This document shows, piece by piece, positions 1 through 5,368 of a stretch of DNA of 5,368 nt. Every line of letters starts with the position of its first letter. The stretch's first letter is position 1. Location of the stretch: positions 1 to 5,368 of the forward strand of contig JAACTI010000019.1 of the NCBI GenBank assembly GCA_009993495.1, read 5' to 3'. The notes under the pieces are model-generated. The model did not search any database, had not been told where the DNA came from, and was given only the letters and a program-made list of their open reading frames with translations. A program made the translations under genes and the position numbers. Source of the DNA: Deltaproteobacteria bacterium. GTDB taxonomy: Bacteria; Desulfobacterota; Desulfuromonadia; Desulfuromonadales; Geopsychrobacteraceae.

Positions 1-23
1 TTTGTGGCTATGGGGCCAGCAGC

Positions 24-1298
24 TTAGTTGCCGCCACGTTGCGGAACCAGATCTTCGTCTTCGAGAGCCAGGGGCTGGGTGGCTTCCTCGGTAACCGCAG
101 TTTTTTTCGGAGCCAGGGTGCGCGACATCATGGCCCCGACCAGCAGCATCACCGCAGCAGTCGCGAAGGAGAGGGTAAAACCACCGAATTTAGCGTTGAG
201 GGCCGCCGAAAGCTTGACCAGCACAAAAGCGCCAATGCCCCAGGCCGAAAACAGCAGACCGTAGTTCATGCCGTAATTTTTCGCGCCCCAGAAATCCTTG
301 GCAAATGAGGGAAAAAGCGACAGGTTGGTGCCATAGTTAAAGCCAATAAAGGTCGCCAGCAGAGTCACCACCACCGCACTGGAATCGGCACTGGTCACCA
401 CCGGAATGGCCACCAACATCAGAATCGCCTGGAAGACCAGCATAATGGTCAAGGTATTTGCGCGCCCGATTTTATCGGAAAGCACCCCGGCGACCACGCG
501 CCCCGAAGCATTGCCCAGGGCCATAACCGCCACCGCAATAAACGCCATTTCGCCCATGCTCTGCTTAGCGATGCCCGCAATACTTCCAATAACCATCAGC
601 CCCGCACCGGCACCAACAAAGAAGGTTATCCAGCAGGTGTAAAAGCGGCCATCCTTGAGCATTTGTCCTGGTGACTTATCTTCAACCGTTTTTGTGCTGC
701 ACGTAACCAGCGCCGGAGCTCCTGCCGGAACATAACCGGCTGGCGGGTTGACAACCATCAGGGCCATGCCGCAGACAATCACAATAAAGGCAATTCCCAA
801 AACCATCATGGTGGTGTGCAGACCATAAGCACCGAGCAGATATTTACTCACCGGTGCCAGATAGACCGGGGCAATACCAAAACCTGACACCACTATCCCA
901 GCAATCAGCCCGGTTTTGGTCGGCGAGAACCACTTCAAGGCCGGCGGAGTCGCGGCAGAATAACCAAAGCCAAAGCCCGCCCCGGCAAAAACGCCGAAAC
1001 CAAGAATCCAACCCCAGTAATTTGAGGTTTGCGCGCAAAGGATAAAACCGGCCCCAACGAGCAAGCCACCCAGCATGGCGGTCAGACGTGGGCCAAGCTT
1101 ATCTTGCATTTTGCCACCGAGAATCATGGCGACCGCAAAGGAGAGGCAGGCGGTTGCATAAGGATCACCGGCACCACTGAACAACTTACCAATATCGCCC
1201 TTCAACATGCTATAGGCGTAAAGAATTCCCAGTGCCAGGTTGATTCCGGTTCCGGCGATAACCACCGACCAGGCTTTTCTCATGGTTGACTGTTGCAT
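24..1298 (-). CDS. OFA-family MFS transporter, probably for a small organic anion
   Basis: Inner-membrane carrier of the major facilitator superfamily, 424 aa from the ATG at 1298, the usual length for the OxlT/OFA family. About twelve hydrophobic segments are visible, split by a hydrophilic loop near residues 185-212. MFS motif A appears twice, as GGKMQDKLGPR (61-71, loop 2-3) and GVLSDKIGR (271-279, loop 8-9). The segment-10/11 region (321-357, NYGTNLSLFP ... FSAWGIGA) is typical of OFA proteins. The short C-terminal tail (about 396-424) is hydrophilic and acidic. I chose 1298 because homology-like sequence begins there (MRKAWSVVIAGTGINLALG) and GGAGGT lies 4 nt upstream; in-frame starts at 1427 and 1649 also exist. 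Family members carry oxalate/formate, lactate, pyruvate or similar acids, but the substrate here cannot be read from sequence. From memory, OxlT has an anion-binding lysine in segment 11 where this protein has Trp353, so oxalate is not favoured. Confidence 0.92.
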   Translation of the reverse strand: MQQSTMRKAWSVVIAGTGINLALGILYAYSMLKGDIGKLFSGAGDPYATACLSFAVAMILGGKMQDKLGPRLTAMLGGLLVGAGFILCAQTSNYWGWILGFGVFAGAGFGFGYSAATPPALKWFSPTKTGLIAGIVVSGFGIAPVYLAPVSKYLLGAYGLHTTMMVLGIAFIVIVCGMALMVVNPPAGYVPAGAPALVTCSTKTVEDKSPGQMLKDGRFYTCWITFFVGAGAGLMVIGSIAGIAKQSMGEMAFIAVAVMALGNASGRVVAGVLSDKIGRANTLTIMLVFQAILMLVAIPVVTSADSSAVVVTLLATFIGFNYGTNLSLFPSFAKDFWGAKNYGMNYGLLFSAWGIGAFVLVKLSAALNAKFGGFTLSFATAAVMLLVGAMMSRTLAPKKTAVTEEATQPLALEDEDLVPQRGGN

Positions 1299-1649
1299 TG
1301 TGACCTCCGTGTTGATTGACGTGAATGAAGAACTCTTAAGAGCGGCGTGATGCTGTAAATATCTCAGGCGGAAGGACAGAGGCCATTTGTTGCGAAACCC
1401 AATATCGATCGGTTTGTGTGCTGACATCCTTTGATCCTCCGCAAAAATCTCTGTTCCAACAACTGGCCTGCTGAATCGCAGCCCCATGAACATTTCCGGG
1501 TACTGGCTTTGCAAACGTTCAAATTTTTCGCAATCACAGAAGCGATGCGAACACAGGGTCGAAATTGTGCGGACGTCGTGGGTCGACAAATAATCGGAAC
1601 CGACATCACATTTTTCGTCTGCTTGACCATAAAAAGGGCAGATCTGCAT
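1299..1649 (-). CDS. Cys-rich upstream open frame continuous with the transporter gene (small protein, leader or N-terminal extension)
   Basis: The 117 codons before the transporter start contain no stop and are in its frame. The first ~55 residues look like a real small protein: CPFY at 4-7, then Cys14, Cys33, Cys38 and Cys40 in the segment STLCSHRFCDCEKFERL. This resembles the short CPFY...C...CxxC-type putative metal-binding proteins common in deltaproteobacteria (recollection, no search made). AAGGG ends 7 nt before the ATG at 1649, and the predicted sigma-54 start lies about 32 nt further upstream, so this ATG would be the first start on the mRNA. Residues 56-117 look less protein-like. 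Within them, Met75 (ATG at 1427) has GGAGG 8 nt upstream. Options are a separate small gene that lost its stop, a genuine 541-aa fusion, or a translated leader. I have no homology evidence to decide. Confidence 0.4.
1303..1308 (-). promoter_or_regulatory. Shine-Dalgarno GGAGGT of the transporter start at 1298
   Basis: Minus-strand GGAGGT lies 4 nt before ATG 1298. It is the strongest Shine-Dalgarno match near a start that agrees with the expected OFA N-terminus, and it decides the start over the longer in-frame options. Confidence 0.75.
1436..1440 (-). promoter_or_regulatory. Alternative Shine-Dalgarno GGAGG before in-frame ATG 1427
   Basis: GGAGG with an ideal 8-nt gap precedes ATG 1427, which would add 43 mostly polar residues (beginning MSAHKPIDIGF) to the transporter. 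No hydrophobic or signal-like segment is seen in this extension. The site may be a real initiation point or chance; I cannot tell which from sequence alone. Confidence 0.35.
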
Positions 1650-1691
1650 ACTTGAACCCTTGCTGAGGGGTTGGAGACACTCTCCTCCTAT

Positions 1692-1707
1692 CGCAAGCCG
1701 TATACCA
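1692..1707 (-). promoter_or_regulatory. Probable sigma-54 (RpoN) promoter for the transporter unit
   Basis: Minus-strand TGGTATACGGCTTGCG matches the RpoN pattern TGGCAC-N5-TTGCA, with the invariant GG and GC separated by exactly 10 nt. Mismatches are limited to CAC read as TAT in the -24 half and the final base of the -12 half. Transcription would start near 1681, giving a leader of about 32 nt to ATG 1649 and about 380 nt to ATG 1298. The same bases can also be read as an extended -10 (TGG-TATACG) of a sigma-70 promoter, but no good -35 accompanies it. Confidence 0.55.
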
Positions 1708-1922
1708 ATGGTGTAAAATCAAAATTTTTCCCGAAATTACGGGGTGTTATAGAAGTCGAAGCGCGGCTCTCGGCAAAAATAAATTTGCATTCTTGCGAAA
1801 CTTTACCGGCCCGCCTTCCAGCACAAGAGGAATGCAGTGAATTAGTGTTTTGTTCTTAATCTTCTGTTTTTATTATTTTTTTTAGAAATAAAAATTTAAA
1901 AAGAAGGATCACAAAACAAGGT

Positions 1923-1970
1923 TTTGCATTTGTGCATTTTTAAAACTGCGGTCTTTTGCATTTTTGCAAA
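1923..1970. promoter_or_regulatory. Pair of 16-bp dyads, candidate enhancer or operator sites
   Basis: The right-hand site, 1955-1970, is a perfect dyad TTTGCA-TTTT-TGCAAA. The left-hand site, 1923-1938, is TTTGCA-TTTG-TGCATT, sharing the first arm and the TGCA core of the second. They start 32 bp apart, close to three helical turns, so a protein could occupy both on one face. They lie about 240-290 bp upstream of the predicted sigma-54 start, a normal distance for an enhancer-binding activator, and 120-170 bp before the DUF554 start. The regulator is unknown. Confidence 0.5.
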
Positions 1971-1987
1971 TGATCTTCACACCGCAG
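1946..1987. repeat. Outer inverted repeat CTGCGGT / ACCGCAG enclosing the right-hand dyad
   Basis: CTGCGGT at 1946-1952 is the exact reverse complement of ACCGCAG at 1981-1987. The match continues for two of the next three bases on the outer side. The 28-bp interior holds the perfect dyad at 1955-1970, giving a nested symmetry. It may be a second protein site or a stem-loop if transcribed. Confidence 0.45.
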
Positions 1988-2091
1988 CTTTAACCTTTGA
2001 CGATTCACGGAAAGGCCCAAAAAAGCCATTGCATCTACAACCCATTCGCCGCACATTAGGCCGCAACTCTCTTTAACGACAGGACAACGGC

Positions 2092-2778
2092 ATGATTTTA
2101 CAGGGAACCCTGGTCAATATTGCGGCGGTGACAACCGGCTGCGTGATTGGCCGTTGGGCGGGCGGCTATCTGTCGGCGCGTATGCGTCAGACCCTGATGA
2201 TCGGCCTGGGGCTGGCCGTGTTACTGATTGGCATGCAGCTGGCTCTGCAAAGCAAGCAACTGATGGTCGTCATTGGGGGCTTGATTTTTGGGGGGCTGAT
2301 TGGCGAAGCCCTGGGCGTGGAAAAACGTCTCGAAAACTTTGGTCAGCGCTTGCAGCGGCGCTACGCCAATCAGGGCCCGATTGCCGAGGGCTTTGTCACC
2401 GCCAGCCTGCTCTATTGCGTCGGGGCCATGGCGATTATGGGCGCCCTGCAAGATGGCCTGGGCGGAAAGCCAACCATCCTTTACGCCAAGGCGGCCCTTG
2501 ACGGCGTAGCCTCCGTTGCCCTGACCTCGACTCTGGGCATCGGCGTCCTCTTTTCGGTTGTGCCCCTGCTGCTTTATCAGGGCAGCATCACCCTGTCGGC
2601 CGAGCTGGCAAAATCAATTTTAACGGCGCCGGTCATTACCGAAATGAATGCTGTCGGCGGGCTGCTGATTGTGGCTATTGCCTTCGACCTCATGGGACTG
2701 AAACGCCTGCCCGTCGGCAACCTGCTGCCCGCAGTTTTTGTCGTGATTGGGCTCATGTGGGCCTGCGGACTGGCGTAA
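2092..2778 (+). CDS. DUF554 (YqgA-like) integral membrane protein
   Basis: 228 aa, close to the length of E. coli YqgA. It begins with the family's GTLVN-type N-terminus (MILQGTLVNIAAVTTGCVIG). Other family-like blocks are FVTASLLYCVGAMAIMGALQDGLGG (about 101-125, split here as FVTASLLYCVGAMAI then MGALQDGLGG), KAALDGVAS (133-141), YQGSITL (162-168) and the Gly-rich NAVGGLLI region (186-193). About seven membrane segments can be drawn, near residues 4-22, 35-52, 57-75, 100-120, 137-162, 185-201 and 209-227, with a basic, charged cytoplasmic-type loop at about 76-98. The family is predicted to be a transporter-like inner-membrane protein; its substrate and role are unknown. The ATG at 2092 has AGGA upstream and fits the family N-terminus. 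It is followed after 74 bp by serS, with a separate promoter in the gap. Confidence 0.88.
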   Translation: MILQGTLVNIAAVTTGCVIGRWAGGYLSARMRQTLMIGLGLAVLLIGMQLALQSKQLMVVIGGLIFGGLIGEALGVEKRLENFGQRLQRRYANQGPIAEGFVTASLLYCVGAMAIMGALQDGLGGKPTILYAKAALDGVASVALTSTLGIGVLFSVVPLLLYQGSITLSAELAKSILTAPVITEMNAVGGLLIVAIAFDLMGLKRLPVGNLLPAVFVVIGLMWACGLA

Positions 2779-2784
2779 TCACGG

Positions 2785-2813
2785 TTGACCGCAACCCCTG
2801 AAAATGCTATCAA
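2785..2813 (+). promoter_or_regulatory. Sigma-70-type promoter for serS
   Basis: TTGACC (2785-2790, five of six to the -35 consensus), a 17-bp spacer and TATCAA (2808-2813, four of six to the -10) lie just after the DUF554 stop. The predicted start near 2820 gives a short leader of about 33 nt before serS. No terminator separates DUF554 from serS, so readthrough from upstream is also possible. Confidence 0.55.
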
Positions 2814-2852
2814 CCCCGAACGATTGAAACTGTTCCGCTAAAAGGATGAAAT

Positions 2853-4127
2853 ATGCTCGATATTAGACACTTACGCGAAAATTTTGCCACAGTTGAGGCG
2901 GCGCTGGCAAACCGCAATAGCAGCATCGACCTGTCGGGAGTTATCGATCTTGACAGTCGCCGCCGCGCATTGCTGGGTGAAGGCGAAACCTTGAAAGCCG
3001 AAAAAAATCGGGTATCGGCTTTAATTGGTCAAACCAAAGATAAAAGCCAGCTGCAAGGCGAATTTGCACGCATGAAAGATGTCGCCGCCCAGATCAAGCA
3101 GATTGATGAAGAACTGCGTCAGGTTGAAGAAGAGTTGCAGCAGGGCCTGATGCTTCTGCCCAACATCCCCCATGAAGATTGCCCCATCGGCAGCAGTGAA
3201 GACGCCAATCGCGAAGTTCGCTGCTGGGGCGAAAAAACCACCTTTAACTTCACCCCCAAGGCCCACTGGGATCTGGGAGAAGAATTGGCGATTCTCGATT
3301 TTGAGCGCGGGGTCAAAATCGCCGGTGCACGTTTTGTTCTTTACCGGGGTGCTGGCGCCCGCCTCGAACGCGCCCTGATTAATTTCATGCTTGATCTGCA
3401 TACCGAACAGCACGGCTACATGGAAACCCTGCCGCCCTTTCTGGTCAATCGCGCGTCCATGACCGCCACCGGCCAACTGCCAAAATTTGCCGATGATCTG
3501 TTTCACACCGAAGATGTCGATCTGTTCCTGATTCCGACTGCCGAGGTGCCGGTGACCAATATTCACCGTGACGACATTGTCACCGAAGCCGAGCTGCCCC
3601 TCAACTACACCGCCTACACCCCCTGCTTCCGCAAAGAGGCCGGTTCCCATGGCCGCGACACCCGCGGCCTGATTCGACAACACCAGTTCAACAAGGTCGA
3701 ACTGGTGAAATTCACACGCCCCGAAGATTCCGATTCCCAGCTACAACAGTTACTCGGCCACGCCGAAGCCGTGTTGCAGCAACTTAAACTGCCCTACCGA
3801 GTGGTTGATTTATGTACCGGTGATATTGGCTTTTCAGCCGCACGCACCTTTGACCTGGAAGTCTGGCTGCCGGGGCAAAGCTGCTACCGTGAAATTTCAT
3901 CCTGCTCCAACTTCCGCGACTTTCAGGCGCGCCGCGCCGGGATTCGCTTCCGCCGCGAGGGCGCCAAAAAGGTAGAACTGGTGCACACCCTCAACGGCTC
4001 GGGCCTGGCGGTTGGCCGCACCCTGGTCGCAATTCTGGAAAATTATCAGCAAGCCGACGGCTCCATTGCCATCCCCGAAGTCTTGCAACCTTACATGGGT
4101 GGGCTGGAAAAGATCACGAAAGCATAA
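2853..4127 (+). CDS. serS: Seryl-tRNA synthetase
   Basis: Cytoplasmic class II aminoacyl-tRNA synthetase that charges tRNA-Ser (and normally tRNA-Sec) with serine using ATP. At 424 aa it is full length for bacterial SerRS. The N-terminal domain (1 to about 110) starts MLDIRHLREN and contains the long antiparallel coiled coil (about 30-100, rich in E, K, Q and L) that grips the long variable arm of tRNA-Ser. The catalytic domain shows motif 1 around 157-196 (GARFVLYRGAGARLERAL ... PPFLV), the serine-pocket TAEVP at 229-233, motif 2 at 258-282 (CFRKEAGSHGRDTRGLIRQHQF) with its ATP-binding arginines, the ISSCSNFRDFQARR segment at 348-361, and motif 3 at 381-394 (NGSGLAVGRTLVAI). AGGA precedes the ATG by 7-8 nt. 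No key residue appears to be missing. Two tRNA-Ser genes follow directly, with no terminator in the 65-bp gap. Confidence 0.98.
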   Translation: MLDIRHLRENFATVEAALANRNSSIDLSGVIDLDSRRRALLGEGETLKAEKNRVSALIGQTKDKSQLQGEFARMKDVAAQIKQIDEELRQVEEELQQGLMLLPNIPHEDCPIGSSEDANREVRCWGEKTTFNFTPKAHWDLGEELAILDFERGVKIAGARFVLYRGAGARLERALINFMLDLHTEQHGYMETLPPFLVNRASMTATGQLPKFADDLFHTEDVDLFLIPTAEVPVTNIHRDDIVTEAELPLNYTAYTPCFRKEAGSHGRDTRGLIRQHQFNKVELVKFTRPEDSDSQLQQLLGHAEAVLQQLKLPYRVVDLCTGDIGFSAARTFDLEVWLPGQSCYREISSCSNFRDFQARRAGIRFRREGAKKVELVHTLNGSGLAVGRTLVAILENYQQADGSIAIPEVLQPYMGGLEKITKA

Positions 4128-4144
4128 ACCCAGCGTCTTTAAGC

Positions 4145-4172
4145 TTGCATTTTGCCGCGACTTTGGTAGAAT
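4145..4172 (+). promoter_or_regulatory. Promoter for the tRNA-Ser pair
   Basis: TAGAAT at 4167-4172 matches five of six -10 bases and is followed by the GC-rich discriminator CGGCGCG, typical of stringently controlled stable-RNA promoters. TTGCAT at 4145-4150, 16 bp upstream, is a weak -35. Transcription would begin near 4179, about 14 nt before the first tRNA. Confidence 0.5.
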
Positions 4173-4192
4173 CGGCGCGTTTTTCACCTTGC

Positions 4193-4278
4193 GGAGGAGT
4201 GGCCGAGTGGCTTAAGGCGGCGGTCTTGAAAACCGTTGAACGCAAGTTCCGTGGGTTCAAATCCTACCTCCTCCGCCA
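4193..4278 (+). tRNA. tRNA-Ser, anticodon UGA
   Basis: A full cloverleaf with the long class II variable arm. The acceptor stem GGAGGAG (4193-4199) pairs with CTCCTCC (4268-4274), followed by discriminator G73 (the base expected for serine) and an encoded CCA. The anticodon loop CTTGAAA gives TGA at 4227-4229, reading UCA and probably other UCN codons. The variable arm is GAAC-GCAA-GTTC, and the T loop is TTCAAAT closed by GTGGG/CCTAC with one G-U pair. It lies 65 bp after serS. Confidence 0.97.
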
Positions 4279-4347
4279 CATTTGATAAAAAGCTGCCCAA
4301 GGTTTACAACGCAGCGAGCACACACACAAACGGTAGATACAGGTTGC

Positions 4348-4439
<92 letters not shown>

Positions 4440-4448
4440 TAAAAAACC

Positions 4449-4481
4449 AAAAAAGCCTCTGAATTTCTCAGGGGCTTTTTT
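4449..4481 (+). terminator. Strong intrinsic terminator after the tRNA-Ser genes, probably bidirectional
   Basis: The arms AAAAAAGCCTCTGA and TCAGGGGCTTTTTT pair fully with one G-U, around a 5-nt loop ATTTC. The plus strand ends in six Ts. On the minus strand the A-rich left flank also becomes a T-rich tract (with a further six-A run at 4441-4446), so the hairpin can also stop transcripts coming leftward from the ABC transporter gene. Confidence 0.92.
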
Positions 4482-4494
4482 GCGTAAGGACAAC

Positions 4495-4508
4495 CGCTGT
4501 CAACAGCG
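4495..4508. repeat. Short dyad CGCTGT-CA-ACAGCG
   Basis: Six-base arms around a 2-base centre, between the tRNA terminator and the convergent ABC gene. No promoter adjoins it. It could be a protein site or chance; nothing further supports a function. Confidence 0.25.
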
Positions 4509-4560
4509 TCATTTCGGTTTAATTTTAGCGGAATTCAGACTTGCACGTTTGGAATGCTGG

Positions 4561-4603
4561 ATCCCCGACGGAAAAACTCGGGGATAACCCCCCTTCTGAG
4601 GGG
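4561..4603. repeat. Two tandem GC-rich hairpins downstream of the ABC transporter gene
   Basis: ATCCCCGA (4561-4568) pairs with TCGGGGAT (4578-4585) around a 9-nt loop. CCCCT (4590-4594) pairs with AGGGG (4599-4603) around TCTG. They lie 15-60 bp beyond the stop of the leftward ABC gene and would be in its mRNA 3' end. Neither is directly followed by a T run in that direction, so they are more likely mRNA-stabilising or pause hairpins ahead of the terminator at 4449-4481 than terminators themselves. Confidence 0.55.
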
Positions 4604-4618
4604 CGGCGTAGTTTTTAG

Positions 4619-5359
4619 TCAGTGATGTTTTACATGGGCGAGAAAATCTTGCAGACGCTCTGATTGCGGATTTTTCAGAACCTCGGTGGGTTTTCCTGTT
4701 TCGACGATCCGGCCTTCGTCCATGAAAATCAGGCGACTGCCGACGTGTGAAGCAAAGCCCATTTCGTGGGTCACCACCACCATGGTCATGCCGCTGTCCT
4801 TGGCCATACGTTTCATGACATCCAGAACCTCACCAATCATTTCAGGATCTAGCGCCGAGGTTGGCTCATCAAACAGCATTACCTTGGGACTCACCGCGAG
4901 GGCCCGGGCAATAGCGACGCGCTGTTGCTGACCGCCGGAGAGTTGCCCTGGGCGTTTCTCTTCAAACTCCGCCAGGCCGACCTTGTCGAGCAAGTTTCTG
5001 GCAATTTCCCTTGCCGTCGAGCTGCTCAGTTTGCGGGCCTTGCGCGGGCCGAAGGCCACATTCTCCAGCGCCGTCATATGCGGGAACAGATTAAACTGTT
5101 GGAAAACCATGCCCACCTCCAGTCGAATCTGACGGATGTGGTTGCGTTCAGCCGGGATCTTGATGCTATCGACAACCAGCTCACCGCTGGTGATCATTTC
5201 AAGGCAATTGATACAGCGGATCAAGGTCGATTTGCCCGAACCGGAGGGGCCGATAATCACCAGCACCTCACCTTCGGCGATCGTCAGATCGATATTATGC
5301 AGGACTTCTGTGGTTCCAAATGATTTGCAGATATTTTTCAGCTCAATAATGTTGGCCAT
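4619..5359 (-). CDS. Polar amino acid ABC transporter ATP-binding protein, GlnQ type
   Basis: The cytoplasmic ATPase that drives uptake of a polar amino acid through a paired permease and periplasmic binding protein. At 246 aa it is complete and typical in length. Visible motifs are Walker A GPSGSGKST (37-45), the Q-loop VFQQFNLFPHMTALENV (85-101) characteristic of the HisP/GlnQ class, signature LSGGQQQR (140-147), Walker B VMLFDE (160-165), D-loop SALD (168-171), and the switch histidine H198 in VTHEMGFA. All catalytic residues are present. The substrate (glutamine, glutamate, arginine, histidine or similar) cannot be told from the ATPase. Only 9 bases upstream of the ATG are in the window (AATCCCCCA), too few to judge the ribosome binding site. 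The partner permease and binding protein genes are probably just off the right edge. The gene is convergent with the tRNA-Ser unit. Confidence 0.95.
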   Translation of the reverse strand: MANIIELKNICKSFGTTEVLHNIDLTIAEGEVLVIIGPSGSGKSTLIRCINCLEMITSGELVVDSIKIPAERNHIRQIRLEVGMVFQQFNLFPHMTALENVAFGPRKARKLSSSTAREIARNLLDKVGLAEFEEKRPGQLSGGQQQRVAIARALAVSPKVMLFDEPTSALDPEMIGEVLDVMKRMAKDSGMTMVVVTHEMGFASHVGSRLIFMDEGRIVETGKPTEVLKNPQSERLQDFLAHVKHH

Positions 5360-5368
5360 TGGGGGATT

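Larger units (their letters stand above)
1650..2091. other. Divergent intergenic control region
   Basis: About 440 bases without a convincing gene, between the leftward transporter unit and the rightward DUF554 gene. It contains a sigma-54-like promoter pointing left, a nearly pure A/T stretch around 1866-1905 that is likely curved DNA, and two related dyads with an outer inverted repeat at 1923-1987. No convincing sigma-70 promoter for the rightward gene was found: TTGACG at 1997-2002 lacks a matching -10. The DUF554 start at 2092 has AGGA about 7 nt upstream. Confidence 0.7.

Noticed and set aside
1..23. Possible start of a hairpin (TGGC ... GCCA) after the transporter stop
   Set aside because: A four-base stem cut by the window edge with no T run visible; too little to call a terminator.
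1364..1630. 88-codon minus-strand frame overlapping the Cys-rich leader
   Set aside because: It competes with the in-frame leader that has the better ribosome site and cysteine pattern; it has no recognisable domain.
1717..1729. Near-match to an IHF site (WATCAANNNNTTR)
   Set aside because: The last consensus base is wrong, and the site sits almost against the sigma-54 -24 element instead of between enhancer and promoter.
1730..1743. CCCG-AAATTA-CGGG small hairpin
   Set aside because: Four-base arms with no T run and no symmetry with the nearby dyads; probably chance.
1671..1859. 62-codon plus-strand open frame in the intergenic region, starting with TTG
   Set aside because: It overlaps the sigma-54 promoter, lacks a Shine-Dalgarno sequence and its composition is not protein-like.
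1997..2002. TTGACG as a -35 box for the DUF554 gene
   Set aside because: At 16-18 bp spacing the -10 position is a run of As with no TATAAT-like match.
3021..3683. 220-codon open frame on the minus strand inside serS
   Set aside because: It is the antisense of a strongly conserved catalytic gene, has low-complexity Gly/Gln/Phe-rich content and shows no recognisable domain.
4925..5323. 132-codon plus-strand open frame inside the ABC ATPase gene
   Set aside because: Antisense shadow of a gene with all its ABC motifs; no domain or ribosome site was seen.

Overview
The window looks like an ordinary chromosomal segment of a moderate-GC Gram-negative bacterium. The protein style, a probable sigma-54 promoter and the OFA-type transporter fit the Desulfuromonadales/Geobacterales (Desulfuromonas, Pelobacter, Geobacter relatives). 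That placement is an impression from the sequences, not a search result. No insertion sequence, phage gene, CRISPR array or integron piece is visible.

Layout. Positions 24-1298 (minus) encode a 12-segment MFS transporter of the OFA (oxalate/formate antiporter) family. Its reading frame stays open for another 117 codons upstream, to an ATG at 1649. The first ~55 of those codons read as a small cysteine-rich domain, and two further in-frame starts each have a Shine-Dalgarno sequence. Positions 1650-2091 form a divergent control region. It holds a probable sigma-54 promoter facing the transporter (1692-1707), an AT-rich tract, and two 16-bp TTTGCA-N4-TGCAAA-type dyads 32 bp apart (1923-1970), one of them nested in an outer inverted repeat (1946-1987). 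On the plus strand follow a DUF554 membrane protein (2092-2778), a sigma-70-like promoter, serS (2853-4127), a stable-RNA-type promoter, tRNA-Ser(UGA) (4193-4278), tRNA-Ser(GCU) (4348-4437) and a strong terminator (4449-4481). A short convergent gap with two GC-rich hairpins separates these from a polar amino acid ABC transporter ATPase of the GlnQ type (4619-5359, minus). Its partner permease and binding protein probably lie beyond the right edge.

Working together. serS and the two tRNA-Ser genes place seryl-tRNA synthetase directly beside two of its tRNA substrates, with no terminator between them, so some transcripts probably carry all three. The transporter unit appears to be controlled separately, probably by sigma-54 and an enhancer-binding activator at the distant dyads. 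The least explained part is the left-hand leader: the Cys-rich open frame running into the transporter and the dyad cluster that may control it. I saw no clear evidence of a wholly new multi-gene system.
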